Virus record (IMG/VR): IMGVR_UViG_3300048586_000089 | Location: 1-26,770 of that record | Direction: 5' to 3' (one strand) | Length of the DNA: 26,770 nt | DNA from: a virus | In this document: in pieces, positions 13,331 to 20,315 of the stretch | Layout: the number at the start of each line of letters is the position of its first letter | Position numbering within the stretch: position 1 is the first letter of the stretch | Notes under the pieces: model-generated | Seen by the model: the letters and a program-made list of their open reading frames with translations, nothing else | Told to the model about the DNA's origin: nothing | Database searches by the model: none | Position numbers and translations under genes: made by a program

Positions 13331-14222
13331 AGGTCATAATCCTTTCAATCTCGTTGAACTCCTTAGAAGCCTGAGGAAGGTTCGAATTTTTAAAGTACTT
13401 ATAAAGTTCTTGGGGCGATGCCTTACGGGAAATACGCTTCTGAAGACCTGTATTCAGACCATAATACCAATCCCTACAATATCCAAAAAGTTCTTCAACC
13501 TTAGTCGAATCCGATTGAAGCCTTCGGATTTTTGGGGCGTTTGGCAAAGACTCTTCAACAGCAAGGTTCACCATGTTAAAGACCCAAGACCTCATTTCAG
13601 GGTCAAGAACCCAGAAGTTAGAAAGAGTCCGGTACTCAACACCGTAAGGCTTAGGCCGGAAAGCTCCCGCCTTGCCATACATCTTACGACGACGAACATC
13701 GTTATCGTACATAAGAGACGGATAACCAACATAACGGTCAAGACGACGGACAACATGGCGACAATTTTGTAGGTGAAGAGGGTCGGTCACAGGAATGTCA
13801 GCCTGATTACGCCATCCAACATGGATGTGACCTCCGGCAGCACGGACCCTCCCAAGCGCCGCAGGTCGTGGGTTCTCAAGACCACTGTAAGCATTATAAT
13901 CCGGGTCGCACCCAAGCTCCTTAGCTTCATCAGGTGTCGCGTCCCATTGTTTCTGGCGGAAAGTGATAGACGGGATGGCTACGAGTTCATGCCCCGGCAG
14001 CATATCCCGAAGAGCGCCGAGAACTTTCTCAATATTCTTGTTCCAGTCTGTGACATTATCAACAGGGTCAATATTGAACTCAACTGCCATACCGTCAACT
14101 TGGACAGCACCTCCATCAACCTTAAAGGGTGCTTCCTTTGTTCCGGGGATAAGCCCAGCAGCAGAGATAAACGTCTTCTTCTTTCGAACAAAAAGTTCAG
14201 GGTCACAACCGTAAGTAAACAT
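13323..14222 (-). CDS. COOH.NH2 ligase, phiEco32-like amidoligase
   Basis: 299 residues. GCDPELFVR at the N-terminus supplies the catalytic Glu of the fold. GLIPGTKEAP, AVQVDGMAVEFNI, GGHIHVGW (metal His residues) and GKAGAFRPKPYGVEYRTLSNFW follow. The order matches the phage COOH.NH2 ligase family named after phiEco32, a member of the glutamate-cysteine ligase/glutamine synthetase superfamily. It uses ATP to join a carboxylate to an amine. The start overlaps the amidotransferase stop as TAATG, so the two are tightly coupled. It is a distinct paralogue from the Amidoligase_2 protein two genes later. Confidence 0.9.
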   Translation of the reverse strand: MFTYGCDPELFVRKKKTFISAAGLIPGTKEAPFKVDGGAVQVDGMAVEFNIDPVDNVTDWNKNIEKVLGALRDMLPGHELVAIPSITFRQKQWDATPDEAKELGCDPDYNAYSGLENPRPAALGRVRAAGGHIHVGWRNQADIPVTDPLHLQNCRHVVRRLDRYVGYPSLMYDNDVRRRKMYGKAGAFRPKPYGVEYRTLSNFWVLDPEMRSWVFNMVNLAVEESLPNAPKIRRLQSDSTKVEELFGYCRDWYYGLNTGLQKRISRKASPQELYKYFKNSNLPQASKEFNEIERIMTCA

Positions 14223-15475
14223 TAGTGAACACTCCTCTTTTGCTTGTCTTCAGAAAATCTTTGACCTAAAAGATACATAAACCTTGTCTGGGCATCAGTT
14301 TCGTTGGGCACTAAAATTACATTTTCAAATGAGGATGGAATAACACCCCAATAGAGGTTAGGTTTAGCGGCGTCTGAGCAAGACTCACAAAGGACTTGAG
14401 TATCACCTAGGATAAGTTGGTGAGGCCTGTCCCGTTGAACCTTTGCGCCGCAGCAGGCACATCCACCTTCTGTAATTTCATCCCATTCATCGTCAGGGAT
14501 AAAAGCACCAGGCCTACCTCTACCACTCCTAGAAGGGGATTTCGTCGTCGAAGAAGTCTTTTGAGGCAGCGAGATAACGTTGCTTTGCTCTTTTTCGCTG
14601 TCGTCGGCTTTTACCTTTTTCTCGACCTCCAAAAACTTCGCATGAAAGTCTTCCAAGCCCGCCCAAGGGTCCCGATAGCTGTCCGCCCAACTTGAGTGCC
14701 TTTGAAAAGGGGGCGTTACTTTAGCTGCCCCCTTCATTGTGATTGAAGTGTAATCATCAAAAGCTTTGTGCTTATCCGGTAGCTGGAAAACTAAACACTC
14801 TTCAGGCTCAATAGACCAAATACCCTTAGGGCAGTCATCCGTGGACTCGAACGTGACACCATTCTGGCTTGCTGCGAACGTCAGCATATTGACTTGAGAC
14901 GCCCAGAAAAGAGCCTTACGGTCCTTTGTATATGCAAAGAAAAGAGGCCGCTTGTCATTCCTTGTCAGAAACAGGCGCTGACTATCCGAGTCAAAGACAG
15001 TAAAGGCCCAGGCACCACTCATCTCAGCAATTGCAGCCTTCATCCCGATTTCGGACATTCGCCAGATAGCCCAATCGCTGTCAACTTCAAAATATTCAGA
15101 ATCCGTATAACCTGTAAAATTGTCAAGAGTTCCGTTCTGAGCGCCGATAATGTGCTTATGTTGGAAGGGGTGGGCGTTCATATCGTTAATTTGCCCAATA
15201 GTTTTAAACCTATTGTGGCCCATCAAGAGACGAGTCTCTGAAAAATTAGCGCGCATAAAAGAATTATATTCATGGTGGGCAGTGATAAACTCAAAGCTGG
15301 GCACTGCTCCCTTGAAAACCTTAGTGCTCGATGGCCGGCTCTTAGCAAAAGGCTCATGATAGACGCCTACCCCTGTGCTATGAGGTCCACGGTAAACATC
15401 AATGTAAAGTAGCGTGTGAAACATATCTACGGTTTGTTTCGTAGCAGTTCCCATAAATCCTACAAGACCACACAT
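14222..15475 (-). CDS. Class II glutamine amidotransferase (Ntn hydrolase)
   Basis: 417 residues. The start is set at ATG 15475 because it places the catalytic Cys at residue 2 (MCGLVGFMG), as needed for autocatalytic exposure. An in-frame upstream start would add 7 residues and block this. GHNRFKT and the oxyanion motif NGTLDN fit GATase II of the GlmS/PurF/AsnB type. The enzyme hydrolyses glutamine to release ammonia, or a related amide. The C-terminal third is low-complexity (SSTTKSPSRSGRGRPG), then CACCG and CESC form a zinc-ribbon-like module. No synthetase domain is fused, so it must supply a partner ligase in trans, probably the ligases next to it. AAGGGG lies 8 bases before the ATG. 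Confidence 0.88.
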   Translation of the reverse strand: MCGLVGFMGTATKQTVDMFHTLLYIDVYRGPHSTGVGVYHEPFAKSRPSSTKVFKGAVPSFEFITAHHEYNSFMRANFSETRLLMGHNRFKTIGQINDMNAHPFQHKHIIGAQNGTLDNFTGYTDSEYFEVDSDWAIWRMSEIGMKAAIAEMSGAWAFTVFDSDSQRLFLTRNDKRPLFFAYTKDRKALFWASQVNMLTFAASQNGVTFESTDDCPKGIWSIEPEECLVFQLPDKHKAFDDYTSITMKGAAKVTPPFQRHSSWADSYRDPWAGLEDFHAKFLEVEKKVKADDSEKEQSNVISLPQKTSSTTKSPSRSGRGRPGAFIPDDEWDEITEGGCACCGAKVQRDRPHQLILGDTQVLCESCSDAAKPNLYWGVIPSSFENVILVPNETDAQTRFMYLLGQRFSEDKQKRSVH

Positions 15476-16170
15476 TATTGAACCCCTTCCACACAAAGAA
15501 GAAAATCTTCAAAACAAGTTGAAAACAATTCGAAAGTGTCTCCATCCAAATCATATTCAGGGTGGGGTTGGAAACAGAAAATACCTAGCTCAGGATAGCT
15601 TAGGCATTCTGGTTCTATGCTTTCGCCAAGAATATCCATAATGTCGTTAGTGGTAGTCCAACTACTAGCTGACCCCTCGGTCTTACCAGCCACATGGACA
15701 GCAAACCTTTCACCAACACCTTGAGATGCTGCGTGGATAACAGCATCCTTTGTCGGGTGCATCATTTGGTGGTGTGTGCTAGTAACTTGGTAACGATACG
15801 CGGGAAGAATCTCGCCGTCGTTATCCACAAGAAAGGCTTCATGCGTTTTCCCTGTTGCATGACCCCGCACATCTTGAATCATCCCCCCACCGGCCATGAC
15901 ATTAAGGAACTGTCCGCCACGACAAATACCTACCATCAGAATGTCATTAGCTGCACAATACTCATACATCTCCTTGTCAATAAGGTCGCGGGCCAAGACA
16001 ACCTGTGTACTTGGGTGTCGCGGGCTGTCGTACAGTTTCGGGTCTACATCAGGCCCGCCTGTAAAGAGAACTACATTAGCGTCCTTTAGCCGAGGGGTTA
16101 GAGTCCAACCCATTTTTGCAACAAACTCGTGAAAAGCGTAGGGGTATTGACAGTTGATATATACAAACAT
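15475..16170 (-). CDS. Class I glutamine amidotransferase-like, peptidase C26 (gamma-glutamyl hydrolase) family
   Basis: 231 residues. The triad is in place: Cys83 in GICRGGQ, and His203 and Glu205 in QPHPEY. GGPDVDP and the THHQMM segment are usual for C26 enzymes such as PuuD, which cut gamma-glutamyl amides. It lies between the class II amidotransferase and an unknown protein, with TAATG overlaps on both sides. A hydrolase for gamma-glutamyl bonds within a cluster of three ligases suggests that gamma-glutamylated intermediates are made and then trimmed. Confidence 0.88.
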   Translation of the reverse strand: MFVYINCQYPYAFHEFVAKMGWTLTPRLKDANVVLFTGGPDVDPKLYDSPRHPSTQVVLARDLIDKEMYEYCAANDILMVGICRGGQFLNVMAGGGMIQDVRGHATGKTHEAFLVDNDGEILPAYRYQVTSTHHQMMHPTKDAVIHAASQGVGERFAVHVAGKTEGSASSWTTTNDIMDILGESIEPECLSYPELGIFCFQPHPEYDLDGDTFELFSTCFEDFLLCVEGVQ

Positions 16171-17150
16171 TAATTGTACTCCCCTCGAATAGTCTTAAGG
16201 ATTAAGATGATAAAGGACTTACGAGCTTCTTCAACAGTAAACCTGTAATCAAGCTTTTCTTCAACGGCTTGCCCGAATGGGTTAGGGGCTGAATAGACTT
16301 CCTTTACTTCTGGCCTACCTCCATTTCTAACAGAATCACGAATATCCATAAATTCTCTTAGCAGAGAATTTCGATTCTCGTATTGGAGTTCACGACTACC
16401 AGAGTATAAAGAATCACCCCACATAGGCGCGTAATACGACCCGGTTTGGTTTTTGCGAGCGTACTGACCCCTGAGATAATTGAAAAAGGATTTCCGCGTA
16501 AAATTTGGGAAGGAAAACAAGGTATGCCCTGTAATTGGGGATAATTCCCCCGCCTCCTCTGGGGTATCATACCACCACAATTGGCTGTAGAGAAGAAGTA
16601 GAAATGGGTCGATAGGGATTTGCTCTTTAAGTGAATCAACCCAATTTTGACAGGGATAACACCTCTCTGAGAACCTCCGGCCCATGGAGAAAGCCCCACC
16701 GTAATCACGGGAAATATACTTTGAATAGTCGTGGCGCGCAAAAAGAAAACCGTCGGAGTAATCTTTTTGTGCTAAGAAGAAATTAGCATAAGGGCTTTCT
16801 TCAGACAGCCATTTGAGATACGTGCTAACATCTTCCCTGTTTTTCGCGTACTTATGATTGCTATAATAAACAGAGATGGTATTATTTTCATCCCAGTCAC
16901 TGTCGTACGCGTAAAAAGCATGGCAAATCATGTGAGTTTTTGACTCAATAAATCCGCCGTCACAGTCAAACAAAAACTGACCACCTAAATCTCCCACATA
17001 ACGCTTATCAATTTGTTCTTTAATGCGAGTTAGAAGGGCATCAGGGAGGTATTCCTTAGGCTCTGGGGTGCAGCGCTCAAAGGCGGGCCATTCTTTGTTG
17101 AGCAAGGTGACAAGTTCGTCAAGGCTTTTGGTTTCAAGCTGCGTTCCCAT
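16170..17150 (-). CDS. Unknown protein of the ligase operon
   Basis: 326 residues from ATG at 17150, with AAGGAGG 6 bases before it. A longer frame to 17447 lies inside the cyclotransferase gene and has no start site, so it is rejected. The protein is rich in Tyr, Trp and Phe (DSDWDENNTISVYY, DYSKYISRDYGGAF, LWWYDTPEEAG), with CYPCQNW near the middle. No motif of a known enzyme is seen. Its overlaps with the cyclotransferase (17 bases) and the C26 enzyme (1 base) place it in the same translationally coupled operon. Confidence 0.7.
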   Translation of the reverse strand: MGTQLETKSLDELVTLLNKEWPAFERCTPEPKEYLPDALLTRIKEQIDKRYVGDLGGQFLFDCDGGFIESKTHMICHAFYAYDSDWDENNTISVYYSNHKYAKNREDVSTYLKWLSEESPYANFFLAQKDYSDGFLFARHDYSKYISRDYGGAFSMGRRFSERCYPCQNWVDSLKEQIPIDPFLLLLYSQLWWYDTPEEAGELSPITGHTLFSFPNFTRKSFFNYLRGQYARKNQTGSYYAPMWGDSLYSGSRELQYENRNSLLREFMDIRDSVRNGGRPEVKEVYSAPNPFGQAVEEKLDYRFTVEEARKSFIILILKTIRGEYN

Positions 17151-17550
17151 AAACAACCTCCTTGTTAAAGTGGAGATACTGCACCCAATCTGCGATAGCG
17201 ACATTCCTGTCGAAGGTCGTGATGATAGACGCCTTATCTTTCGCATCACCACAATAAACATACATCCAAGCCATCGAACCGCCGAAAGGTACGACAACTC
17301 GGTCATACATATACGGGTAGCCTTCCAAGTTATCACACCGCTTAAGGCACTCCTTGTCAATGGCGTAAATCTCACCAATGACAGAAGCCCCTTCCATAGC
17401 CTGAACACCGGGAAAGGCTCCAAGAGAGAACATTCGGAAGCCTTCAACAGTATGGATAGCTACAAGCTCCTGGTCTTGTAGGAGCCTGTGGTTAGGTTGG
17501 TTACGGCGCAAAGTTCCGTAGACAAACAAGTAATGGTCTTTCTTTTCCAT
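17134..17550 (-). CDS. Gamma-glutamylcyclotransferase-like protein (AIG2/GGCT fold)
   Basis: 138 residues. FVYGTLRR (YGTL at 11-14) is the phosphate-like substrate loop of the fold, and CDNLEGYPYMYDR carries the catalytic Glu (E76). MAWMYVY closes the domain. GGCT-type enzymes convert gamma-glutamyl-amino acids or amines into 5-oxoproline plus the free amine. It is the first gene of the operon. Upstream (17551-17696) is AT-rich with a promoter on the opposite strand and an inverted repeat; no leftward promoter is clear, so transcription probably continues from tRNA-Leu. Confidence 0.85.
   Translation of the reverse strand: MEKKDHYLFVYGTLRRNQPNHRLLQDQELVAIHTVEGFRMFSLGAFPGVQAMEGASVIGEIYAIDKECLKRCDNLEGYPYMYDRVVVPFGGSMAWMYVYCGDAKDKASIITTFDRNVAIADWVQYLHFNKEVVYGNAA
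17221..17230 (-). repeat. Copy of the GTCTATCATC motif
   Basis: GCGTCTATCATC within the cyclotransferase gene, 71 bases upstream of the start of the 326-residue gene. One of six identical 10-mers, all in the same orientation. Confidence 0.5.
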
Positions 17551-17577
17551 TATTTTTACTCCATTTCATTTTCCTAC

Positions 17578-17605
17578 TTGACAGGATTTTTCAGCATGGT
17601 ATAAT
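17578..17605 (+). promoter_or_regulatory. Consensus sigma70 promoter on the opposite strand
   Basis: TTGACA, 16 bases, TATAAT, preceded by TGG (extended -10). It points rightward, against every gene from 1 to 22,700. The following leader is very AT-rich and leads into the antisense strand of tRNA-Leu. Its sequence closely matches the main leftward promoter at 22703-22731, including TTGACAGG.TTTTT and ATGGTATAAT. Confidence 0.7.
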
Positions 17606-17664
17606 ATCTTTATAGATTATTACTTAATAAGAAAATATATTAATTAATAAATTATATTAATATA

Positions 17665-17688
17665 CTTCTTTAAGTATTTATAAAGAAG
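17665..17688. repeat. Inverted repeat, AT-rich hairpin
   Basis: CTTCTTTA and TAAAGAAG form 8-base arms around an 8-base loop between the tRNA-Leu gene and the cyclotransferase. It has no T-run after either arm, so it is a weak terminator candidate; it could mark tRNA 3'-end processing or termination of the rightward promoter's transcript. Confidence 0.45.
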
Positions 17689-17696
17689 ATAGAAAC

Positions 17697-17783
17697 TGGT
17701 CTGCCTGAAGGGACTCGAACCCTTACGTCTCGAAGGACACCGAATTTTAAGTCCGGGGCGTCTACCTATTCCGCCACAGGCAG
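17697..17783 (-). tRNA. tRNA-Leu (anticodon TAA)
   Basis: 87 bases with an encoded CCA. The acceptor CTGCCTG/CAGGCAG is perfect with discriminator A. The D arm TGGCGG...AGGTAGACGC, the anticodon loop CTTAAAA (anticodon TAA), the long class II variable arm (GTGTCCTTCGAGAC) and the T arm AAGGGTTCGAGTCCCTT are all present. It decodes UUA/UUG, plausibly to serve AT-rich phage codons. It begins 3 bases after the pentapeptide gene stop, and is likely processed from the same transcript. Confidence 0.93.
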
Positions 17784-17786
17784 TTA

Positions 17787-18374
17787 TTAATACGTGTACT
17801 CCTTAGCTTCTTTCTTTGTTAAGAAAAAGTGAACCCCCGGAGCACACTCAACACGAAAATCATCTGAATAAGAATCGGGGATAAATTTATCCCCAACATA
17901 ATATACAGCGTTATTGCGATAGGAATAACCAATTTTCCTAGAAAGCCCTTTTTTATTCTCAATGTGTATTACTTCCGCATAGGAGGCTCTACATTTACGG
18001 CCGACCAAGGAAGCGGTCCTTTTAGCGTCTGACGGTATCCTAAGTTGGGCTAAACTATCGCCGTGAAGCTTTTTCCAAACAATCAATTCCCCTTCTTGGG
18101 GGATTTGGAAGTCAGGGAGAATGGCATTCTCAAGGTTAGCACCACAAAGGTTAGCACCACAAAGGTTAGCACTCTCAAGGTTAGCACTCTCAAGGTTAGC
18201 ACTCTCAAGGTTAGCACCCCAAAGGTTAGCACCCCAAAGGTTAGCACCACAAAGGTTAGCACCTCTAAGGTTAGCACTCTCAAGGTTAGCATTTCTTAGG
18301 TCAGCACCTTGAAGATTGGCTTTACTAAGTTTGGAGTAGGGTTCAATCTTGTAACCGTTCACTATTTTCGTCAT
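17787..18374 (-). CDS. Pentapeptide-repeat protein with C-terminal DUF5758-like domain
   Basis: 195 residues from ATG at 18374, preceded by GCGGAG at 8 bases; a longer frame upstream runs through the previous gene and is rejected. Residues about 18-80 are roughly 13 A(N/D)LxxA pentapeptides (ANLQGADLRNANLESANLRG type), forming a right-handed beta-helix. The C-terminal part (LIVWKKLHGDSLAQLRIPSDAKR, then CRASYAEVI and CAPGVHFFLTKKEA) matches the DUF5758 pattern often joined to such repeats. Function is unknown: some pentapeptide proteins mimic DNA to protect gyrase, but nothing here shows that. Confidence 0.85.
   Translation of the reverse strand: MTKIVNGYKIEPYSKLSKANLQGADLRNANLESANLRGANLCGANLWGANLWGANLESANLESANLESANLCGANLCGANLENAILPDFQIPQEGELIVWKKLHGDSLAQLRIPSDAKRTASLVGRKCRASYAEVIHIENKKGLSRKIGYSYRNNAVYYVGDKFIPDSYSDDFRVECAPGVHFFLTKKEAKEYTY
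18131..18316. repeat. Tandem 15-bp DNA repeat coding for pentapeptides
   Basis: About twelve 15-base units of the type AAGGTTAGCACYNYNN, some identical in adjacent copies. Identity at the DNA level (not just protein) implies recent slippage or duplication, so repeat number may vary among relatives. Confidence 0.85.
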
Positions 18375-18379
18375 TGGAT

Positions 18380-18610
18380 TTACTCCGCAATAGTAGCCCG
18401 GCAAGGATAGAAAGAGTTTTCCAGCATTTGATACATAGCCTCTTGTGTAATAAACACAAAGATGTCGTGAGCTTCTTGTTTGTTCGAAACCCACTTCTCT
18501 ACAGGATTGATTGAGTGCTGCTCGAATGCGGCATGGCATGCGTTACGAAACTCTTCGTCTTCTGCATACCTATCGCGGTAGTTCTTTACATGGTCATAGT
18601 CGGTCTTCAT
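18380..18610 (-). CDS. Hypothetical protein
   Basis: 76 residues from ATG at 18610, with GGAG 8 bases upstream; a GTG at 18619 lies too close to that site. The product is acidic and helical (DHVKNYRDRYAEDEEFRNAC). No family is recognised. It ends 5 bases before the pentapeptide start. A copy of the GTCTATCATC motif lies about 56 bases before its ATG. Confidence 0.6.
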   Translation of the reverse strand: MKTDYDHVKNYRDRYAEDEEFRNACHAAFEQHSINPVEKWVSNKQEAHDIFVFITQEAMYQMLENSFYPCRATIAE

Positions 18611-18665
18611 GTGTCCCACTCCATTAGGTTATGTGGGTTACTGGGAGTCCGTCCCAGCGCGGGAT

Positions 18666-18675
18666 GATGATAGAC
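18666..18675 (-). repeat. Copy of the GTCTATCATC motif
   Basis: GTCTATCATC on the minus strand in the 55-base gap between the membrane protein gene and the 76-residue gene, 56 bases before the latter's ATG. Confidence 0.5.
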
Positions 18676-18872
18676 TACCAGCGGTCCAAATCATCAAGAA
18701 AGATGTAAAGCAACAGAAGTCCCATTGCTACAGCAGTCACAGCCAGGGTGGCGCTTGTGTGGGTGTACAAGGAAATCAGGTATACCGAAACAAGCAGCCC
18801 ACCAGCTAGAAGAAAGCTTGCAAGAAAGAAAGCACCAAGCAGAACTTGTGCTGCCCACCTAAGGTAGAACAT
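18675..18872 (-). CDS. Small membrane protein, two predicted transmembrane helices
   Basis: 65 residues. Two hydrophobic stretches (VLLGAFFLASFLLAGGLLVSV and LAVTAVAMGLLLLYIFL) are joined by a short polar loop. The ATG overlaps the previous stop as TAATG, with GAAGGGAAA upstream. It could be a holin-like or inner-membrane accessory protein, but it is encoded in the early/accessory arm, away from the structural genes, and holin identity is not supported. Confidence 0.6.
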   Translation of the reverse strand: MFYLRWAAQVLLGAFFLASFLLAGGLLVSVYLISLYTHTSATLAVTAVAMGLLLLYIFLDDLDRW

Positions 18873-19354
18873 TAGCTTTTCCCTTCAATCTTGCTGAGGG
18901 CTTTACGAACAGCGCAGACAGCCCACCCGTCGTTTGTGACGTTATCGACATGGCGCAGAGCCTCCACCGCAATCGCCAGCTTCTCCGCGTCCGTCAGCGG
19001 CGGCGTGAACTCTGGGGGCTGCTCCATCGGGTGCCAGTGGGTGATGCTGTCGGGCGACGCAAGCAAGCAACGGTATGGAACCGGCCATTCTTGCCCCTCC
19101 TCTTTCGCCCAGAACCACGACCCATCCACCGGATTCGGCTGTTCCTTGACCGACACCCAGCGCTCGGCTGGCTTGGCTGGCTCGACGATGCGATAGGCGA
19201 TGATTTGGTAGTCGCGGCCCGGCTGAGTGTCCCAAAGGCGTGTGCTTGCGACTTCCGGGCCTAATACATCGCCATTCCGAAACCGCACTTCCACCATCGT
19301 ATCTTCCGGCACCGGCATCGGGTCGCCGGGCGTATGTTCTTTCCACTCGTTCAT
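18872..19354 (-). CDS. DUF551-like hypothetical protein
   Basis: 160 residues from ATG at 19354 with GGAG 6 bases upstream; overlaps the previous gene as ATGA. The N-terminal segment EHTPGDPMPVPEDTMVEVRF resembles a phage accessory domain. The middle (RWVSVKEQPNPVDGSWFW... SITHWHPMEQPP) has the pattern of DUF551, a domain that ends in a Thr-His-Trp-x-Pro motif. The C-terminal part is helical (LAIAVEALRHVDNV). Its G+C is visibly higher than the ligase operon. Function is unknown. Confidence 0.7.
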   Translation of the reverse strand: MNEWKEHTPGDPMPVPEDTMVEVRFRNGDVLGPEVASTRLWDTQPGRDYQIIAYRIVEPAKPAERWVSVKEQPNPVDGSWFWAKEEGQEWPVPYRCLLASPDSITHWHPMEQPPEFTPPLTDAEKLAIAVEALRHVDNVTNDGWAVCAVRKALSKIEGKS

Positions 19355-19572
19355 CCGAATCTCCATTCACACATATAGCAGGTATTCCCATAGGTTGTGC
19401 CATCCGGTTTAAGGCAGACGTGACCAACCTTGTAGGACCAATACACATGTGCATACATTTCTCCGGATTTAAACGGATTGGGGTAGGCAATAGATTTGTA
19501 TATCTCGCCTTCCCAATCTTGAAGAAGCACAGGCTTTCCGCCTGTCAGTTTGGCATAGAGCTTTCGGAACAT
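19351..19572 (-). CDS. Hypothetical protein
   Basis: 73 residues; ATG at 19572 has AAGGA at 8 bases. Tyr/Trp-rich beta-like stretches (EIYKSIAYPNPFKSGEMYAH, then VYWSYKVGHVCL) end in CYMCEWRFG with a CxxC. No family is recognised. Overlaps both neighbours, so is probably co-translated. Confidence 0.6.
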   Translation of the reverse strand: MFRKLYAKLTGGKPVLLQDWEGEIYKSIAYPNPFKSGEMYAHVYWSYKVGHVCLKPDGTTYGNTCYMCEWRFG

Positions 19573-19775
19573 TTCTCTTGTCCTTTCACACGAGAACCAT
19601 CGAGCTTGCGAACACCCGCCATAACACGAGTGCCCTTGGAGAGAGTCACCATTTCAACTTCAATGGTGTCAGTCTCCTCGGTCACTTCGAGGGCAGGATA
19701 GGGGCGAAAGATGTTGTGCGGCTTTTCCCACCCACACGGGGTCATCTTCACGCGATTATGATAGACGAGTTGCAT
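19545..19775 (-). CDS. Hypothetical protein
   Basis: 76 residues from ATG at 19775, with AGGAG 7 bases upstream. The upstream in-frame extension to 19844 runs through a different small gene and lacks a site. The middle is beta-like (EVTEETDTIEVEMVTLSKG). No domain is recognised. Its last 28 bases overlap the following gene. Confidence 0.6.
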   Translation of the reverse strand: MQLVYHNRVKMTPCGWEKPHNIFRPYPALEVTEETDTIEVEMVTLSKGTRVMAGVRKLDGSRVKGQEKCSESSMPN

Positions 19776-19792
19776 AGCAATTCTCCTATTCT

Positions 19793-19876
19793 TTAGATGT
19801 TGAAAGCCAGGCTGTAGCCGAACAGGAAAAATCCTGCACACCACAGAATTGCAAACAAGATATTTCCCCAGTTCAT
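19793..19876 (-). CDS. 27-residue membrane microprotein
   Basis: Encodes MNWGNILFAILWCAGFF and then LFGYSLAFNI, a single hydrophobic helix with a polar first turn. The ATG at 19876 is preceded by AAAGGAGAC at about 9 bases. It lies in the short gap between two real genes and has its own stop before the next ribosome-binding site. Single-helix phage microproteins are often lysis regulators or membrane effectors; the function here is not determinable. Confidence 0.5.
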   Translation of the reverse strand: MNWGNILFAILWCAGFFLFGYSLAFNI

Positions 19877-19891
19877 CTTACTTGTCTCCTT

Positions 19892-20302
19892 TCACTTGCT
19901 GTAATGCTTGGTGAGATGGGTGAGGCGGACAGCCCAAAGTCCGTCGTCCCGCAAGACGCAGGCCTCGTCCTTGTGAACGGCCACAACGGTCCCCGGGCTA
20001 CCAAATAACAACACCTTATCCCCGACTTGGATACAGCTCGGGTCGCCCTCGGGCGCAGCGGGTTCGGTCGGCTTGGGCTGCCTCTCGTCCAGCTTGACAA
20101 GCACCGCCTCAACAACCTGCGCCAGCTGTGCGTCCGTCAGGGGTTGTTCAGGAACGAGTTCGAGATAATACGGAGAGCTCCAAAGTGCTCTCCCATCGTC
20201 CCACATAACACAAATGTATTGTCTGTCGATTTCTTTGACACGGCCATAGTCACAGTCGACTGTGTGGCGAACGCGGTCACCGACCTTATATGTATTGGTC
20301 AT
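19892..20302 (-). CDS. SH3-like/KOW-type repeat protein, paralogue A
   Basis: 136 residues from ATG at 20302, with AAAGGAAA upstream. Two SH3-like barrel modules of the YKVGDRV/QVGDKV kind are visible: YKVGDRVRHTVDCDYGRVKE with ICVMWDDG, and IQVGDKVLLFGSPGTVVAV with ACVLRDDG. They are joined by a helical linker with PKPTEPAAPEG. The next gene upstream has the same layout and leader, so the two arose by tandem duplication. Proteins of this type may bind nucleic acid or protein; no function is assigned. Confidence 0.7.
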   Translation of the reverse strand: MTNTYKVGDRVRHTVDCDYGRVKEIDRQYICVMWDDGRALWSSPYYLELVPEQPLTDAQLAQVVEAVLVKLDERQPKPTEPAAPEGDPSCIQVGDKVLLFGSPGTVVAVHKDEACVLRDDGLWAVRLTHLTKHYSK

Positions 20303-20315
20303 GTGTTGTTTCCTT

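Noticed and set aside
16170-17447. 425-codon version of the 326-residue gene
   Set aside because: The extra N-terminus lies inside the cyclotransferase gene and lacks an RBS; ATG 17150 has AAGGAGG.
18063-18312. Repetitive ORFs on the strand opposite the pentapeptide gene
   Set aside because: Mirror of the 15-base DNA repeat; the A(N/D)LxxA reading on the minus strand is the real pattern.
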